Made by a program: the position numbers and the translations under genes. From Hyphococcus aureus (GTDB taxonomy: Bacteria > Pseudomonadota > Alphaproteobacteria > Caulobacterales > Parvularculaceae): 64,000 nucleotides of DNA. The DNA is taken from assembly GCF_042643165.1 (NCBI RefSeq), contig NZ_JBHRSH010000001.1:1302001-1366000 (forward strand). The letters are read 5' to 3'. Positions 61,610 to 64,000 of this stretch are shown here, one piece after another (the first letter of the stretch is position 1; every line of letters starts with the position of its first letter). The notes beneath the pieces were generated by a model. The model searched no databases. It saw only the letters and a program-made list of their open reading frames with translations, and had not been told where the DNA came from.

Positions 61610-62743
61610 ATGAGCGAAATTGACGATCTTGATGGCGGAGACGCCGGAGGGGAAAGCGGCGGAGACGCTGGCGGCGGCTTGCCCGGCGCAGGCGGGCTGA
61701 CCGAAGCGGCGATCGCGGCCGGCGCGGTCTGCCTTTCCTGCGGCGGCGACGTGCGCGGACCTTATTGTTCCTCATGCGGTCAAAAGAATGACGATCTGCG
61801 CCGCAGTTCATGGGTGCTCGGCAAGGATTTCCTGAAAGACACTTTTGGCTTCGACTCGCGTATGTGGCGCACGCTCGGGATGCTCGCAATTTCACCGGGG
61901 CGCGTGCCGAATGAATACGCCCATGGCCGGCGCTCAAGATTTACGCCCCCGGTTCGGTTGTTTCTGGTCGTCAGCTTTCTGTTTTTTCTGACCATCGGCC
62001 TTACCAACACGCTGTTTGTCGGTGTGGAGGTTAAATTCAGAGATTCCGATCCGGAAAAACTTGAAACCGCTATCGCGGCGGCGGAAGAGGCGGGCGTTGA
62101 GCTTAGCGAGGAAGCGAGGACTGGCAAATGCAGCTTTGAGAGCCAGCTTCGATTTTTTGTAAAGGAAAAAAATCTCCGGATCGATAGGGAGCGGATCAAT
62201 GCTTGTCTCGGCGATGCGCGCGATGATGCTCAAGAGGTCATCGACGCGTCCGAAGATGTCGCTGTCGGGGAAGACGAGGGGATCGAAACGGAGCGCGAGC
62301 AGGCCGGTGAAGTCGTCAACCGGGTTTTTGAGGGGATCAACTGGGCGGTCACCAATCCACGCGAATTCAACGACGCCTTTAATGACTGGCTGCCGCGAGT
62401 GTTGTTTTTCATGACGCCTATATTGGCGCTTATTCTCGGCTTGTTTCTAAGGCGCGGCGTGCTTTTCTTCGACCATTTGGTCCTGGCTTTTTACACCCAT
62501 GCTGCGGGCTTCGCCGTCATTGGCCTCAGTCTCATTTTCGCACAACTCGGCGCGCCCTATATGGGGGTTGCGGCTTTTGCGGCCCTGTCAGTTTATTATA
62601 TCGCAGTGTTGAGGCGCGCTTATGGCCGGGGTTGGGTGAAAACGATCTGGACGGCCCTTGTTTCCGGCGCGCTCTATCTTGCCGTCCTGTTCTCAATTCT
62701 GCTGGCGATCCTGTCGAACATTGTCTGGCGTGCGACCGCCTGA
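61610..62743 (+). CDS. DUF3667 domain protein
   Basis: 377 residues. A Gly/Asp-rich start, then a zinc ribbon with Cys41, Cys44, Cys53 and Cys56 (CLSCGG ... PYCSSCGQ), the DUF3667 signature, followed by an amphipathic stretch and four membrane helices in the C-terminal half (LFFMTPILALILGLFL and others). The domain is common in proteobacteria and Bacteroidota and uncharacterised; a membrane protein with cytosolic Zn finger. It converges with the alpha/beta hydrolase gene. Confidence 0.9.
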   Translation: MSEIDDLDGGDAGGESGGDAGGGLPGAGGLTEAAIAAGAVCLSCGGDVRGPYCSSCGQKNDDLRRSSWVLGKDFLKDTFGFDSRMWRTLGMLAISPGRVPNEYAHGRRSRFTPPVRLFLVVSFLFFLTIGLTNTLFVGVEVKFRDSDPEKLETAIAAAEEAGVELSEEARTGKCSFESQLRFFVKEKNLRIDRERINACLGDARDDAQEVIDASEDVAVGEDEGIETEREQAGEVVNRVFEGINWAVTNPREFNDAFNDWLPRVLFFMTPILALILGLFLRRGVLFFDHLVLAFYTHAAGFAVIGLSLIFAQLGAPYMGVAAFAALSVYYIAVLRRAYGRGWVKTIWTALVSGALYLAVLFSILLAILSNIVWRATA

Positions 62744-62782
62744 TCGAAACTGTCGCCACAAAGGCGCCCAATGGCGGTTGTG

Positions 62783-63727
62783 TCAGGACGCTTTGCCGCC
62801 AAATGTTTTTTTCAGCAAGCGCCGGATTCTCATATCCGCGATCATCGGCGGCAAGGTGTAGCACGAAGAGACGATACGCTTTTGAATGCCGTTTTCCTTA
62901 AAAACGGCGGCGAGGGAGTGGCCCTGATTTGGCACGTAAAACTTGTGTATGTTTCGCGCATCGGGAAGGCGGTCCATGTGACGCCGCTCCTCGGGAATCA
63001 CTCCTGAAAAAACAAAGTATTGAGTTTTGTTGCCGAATGCGTGGGCGATATCGGGATATCGGTACATCTTGATCCGCTGACGGAATTCGCGCCACCGGTC
63101 TTCCTCGGGTACAATTTCATCGCATACCGAAAATTGCGGAGAAATCGCGATCACAGTGTCTGCGTTGATCATCCGTGAGAACAGGATGGCGCCAAAGCCG
63201 CCCATGGAATTGCCAATGGCGACGACTTTTTTTGGCTGCAGATCGTCCTGTATGGTCCAAATTGTCCGGAGCGCCTGGGGGACAAGGTTGGCGTGATTAT
63301 ACCACAGCCGTTGCATGTCGCTGACAAAGAGCGCGGTATTCTTTCCGCCATCGTGAATGGTGCCGATGAACTCATCGGTTTGCAGGCCTCCAAGCTGGTG
63401 CCCTATTCCTGTAAATGAAACAAAGAGAACCTTGGAGCCGCCTTCAAGGGCGCGAATTCGCACAACCCTGTCTTGATAGATTGTTTTCGCTTTCCTTAGG
63501 GGCCTTGTTGAAGAATTCAACGCTTTGTCAACATCATCGTCCATCGGGGAGAATGCCTTCAGAATCAGCGCCTGCGCTTCAGCAGGAGAAGAAGGATAGC
63601 CTTCTGGCAATCCGCTTACGGAGTGTTCGGCGTTGCCGATATTGACGAGCGTGGGTTCTTCCGGCGGGTATTCCTCAAGAGTGCTCAATCGTATTTTTTT
63701 TTGCTTTCGCGCTTGTTGTTGAGCCAT
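62783..63727 (-). CDS. Alpha/beta hydrolase-fold protein
   Basis: 314 residues from ATG 63727, with GGAGG upstream; an extension of 13 codons is possible but weaker. The nucleophile elbow IGNSMGGFGA puts Ser174 in place, and the catalytic His is His270 in YVPNQGHS; the Asp would lie near 200-250. LFVSFTGIGHQLGGLQ carries the oxyanion-type Gly. Such proteins, with no signal peptide, sometimes accompany polysaccharide loci. Substrate unknown. Downstream lies the convergent DUF3667 gene. Confidence 0.75.
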   Translation of the reverse strand: MAQQQARKQKKIRLSTLEEYPPEEPTLVNIGNAEHSVSGLPEGYPSSPAEAQALILKAFSPMDDDVDKALNSSTRPLRKAKTIYQDRVVRIRALEGGSKVLFVSFTGIGHQLGGLQTDEFIGTIHDGGKNTALFVSDMQRLWYNHANLVPQALRTIWTIQDDLQPKKVVAIGNSMGGFGAILFSRMINADTVIAISPQFSVCDEIVPEEDRWREFRQRIKMYRYPDIAHAFGNKTQYFVFSGVIPEERRHMDRLPDARNIHKFYVPNQGHSLAAVFKENGIQKRIVSSCYTLPPMIADMRIRRLLKKTFGGKAS

Positions 63728-63772
63728 GGCCGCCTCCATTTCCAGAGAGCGCAGCATAGTTCGCAAGAATAG

Positions 63773-63940
63773 TCACTCTTTTCTGAACTCATGGCCAAGC
63801 GCAGCAGGATTTTCAGAACACTCTGCGAAATCAATAATTGCCTGCGCTTTATCCTCTGCATTTTGTGCATGAAGATATTTGCGCTTGTGTGCTGCGTTTG
63901 CGAACCCGGATCTTTTGAAAGTGCGAATGTGCCGGGGCAT
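63773..63940 (-). CDS. Short uncharacterised 55-residue protein
   Basis: MPRHIRTFKRSGFANAAHKR begins a small, highly charged protein without hydrophobic segments; its tail reads AALGHEFRKE. The ATG has AGG nearby and lies about 20 bases from the end of the gene at the right edge. It sits between two same-strand genes, and its balanced composition looks more coding-like than the overlapping plus-strand frame of similar length. No family recognised; tentative. Confidence 0.45.
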   Translation of the reverse strand: MPRHIRTFKRSGFANAAHKRKYLHAQNAEDKAQAIIDFAECSENPAALGHEFRKE

Positions 63941-63960
63941 GGCGCGACCTGGATGGCCGT

Positions 63961-64000
63961 TTAAGCGCCGGCGCCGCCGACCGTGAGGCGGTCGATCTTG
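63961..64000 (-). CDS. C-terminus of a gene running off the window edge
   Basis: The last 12 codons of a minus-strand gene, KIDRLTVGGAGA and a stop at 63961. The ending resembles the C-terminus of TldD/PmbA-type metalloprotease-like proteins, but so short a piece proves little. The rest lies outside the window. Confidence 0.4.
   Translation of the reverse strand, partial: KIDRLTVGGAGA

Noticed and set aside
63791..63964. Plus-strand 57-residue frame with several Cys at the right end
   Set aside because: Cys-rich composition looks non-coding; the minus-strand frame opposite is more plausible.
1..64000. CRISPR arrays, insertion sequences, phage genes and tRNA/rRNA genes
   Set aside because: No regular spacer repeats, transposase motifs or RNA gene signatures were seen by eye; a tRNA search tool would settle the last point.

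Overview
The window looks like a chromosomal segment of an alphaproteobacterium with fairly high GC, probably near the Hyphomonadaceae/Parvularculaceae or Caulobacterales-type lineages. This is inferred from gene content and order only: argH-lptM-lysA with a divergent TlpA thioredoxin, ftsE-ftsX beside a zinc-ribbon DUF3426 protein, a TIGR02302/DUF4175 giant membrane protein, etfB-etfA, gluQRS, and many TonB/Tat-type exported proteins. No rRNA, tRNA, CRISPR array, insertion sequence or phage gene was recognised.

Region 1 (1-22.6 kb) is an accessory-looking catabolic island. It holds an NTF2-like protein (cut by the window edge), a B3-type metallo-beta-lactamase-fold lipoprotein, an MFS transporter, an HpcH/HpaI aldolase, a double cupin, and a minus-strand run of NTF2-like protein, aldehyde dehydrogenase and BKACE (DUF849). 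These are followed by an AraC regulator, an iron alcohol dehydrogenase, an SDR dehydrogenase, two amidohydrolase-2 (lactonase/decarboxylase type) enzymes flanking a TonB-dependent receptor, three paralogous BNR/Asp-box sialidase-like proteins and a BCCT transporter. Together they read as uptake, periplasmic processing and stepwise oxidation/lactone opening/aldol cleavage of an unidentified sugar-acid or aromatic substrate.

Region 2 (22.6-26.2 kb) is a tight minus-strand operon, NRAMP-like transporter - pxpA - pxpB - pxpC, joined by ATGA overlaps. It encodes the 5-oxoprolinase complex together with a transporter whose metal-binding motifs are gone.

Region 3 (26.3-64 kb) is mostly core genome. 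It contains a TPR lipoprotein, an M17 aminopeptidase, a MarR-like regulator, the minus-strand cluster ftsE-ftsX-ydcF-plsC-DUF2125, DUF3426, hpt, small membrane proteins, TIGR02302, lysA/lptM/argH, tlpA, two paralogous unknown lipoproteins, dodecin, a 3-hydroxybutyryl-CoA dehydrogenase, DUF819, DUF1203, etfBA, a HIG1-type protein, a large Cys/His-type secreted protein, a frameshifted SPFH/paraslipin gene with its NfeD partner, GNAT, YccF, DoxX-like, DUF1287, an aldo/keto reductase, gluQRS, DUF3667 and an alpha/beta hydrolase. A last gene is cut by the right edge.

Several starts were moved inward from the longest reading frame because a ribosome binding site, signal peptide or family N-terminus supports the shorter form. 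Several clear intrinsic terminators and inverted repeats are listed. Functions come from sequence recognition by eye; no database search was possible.
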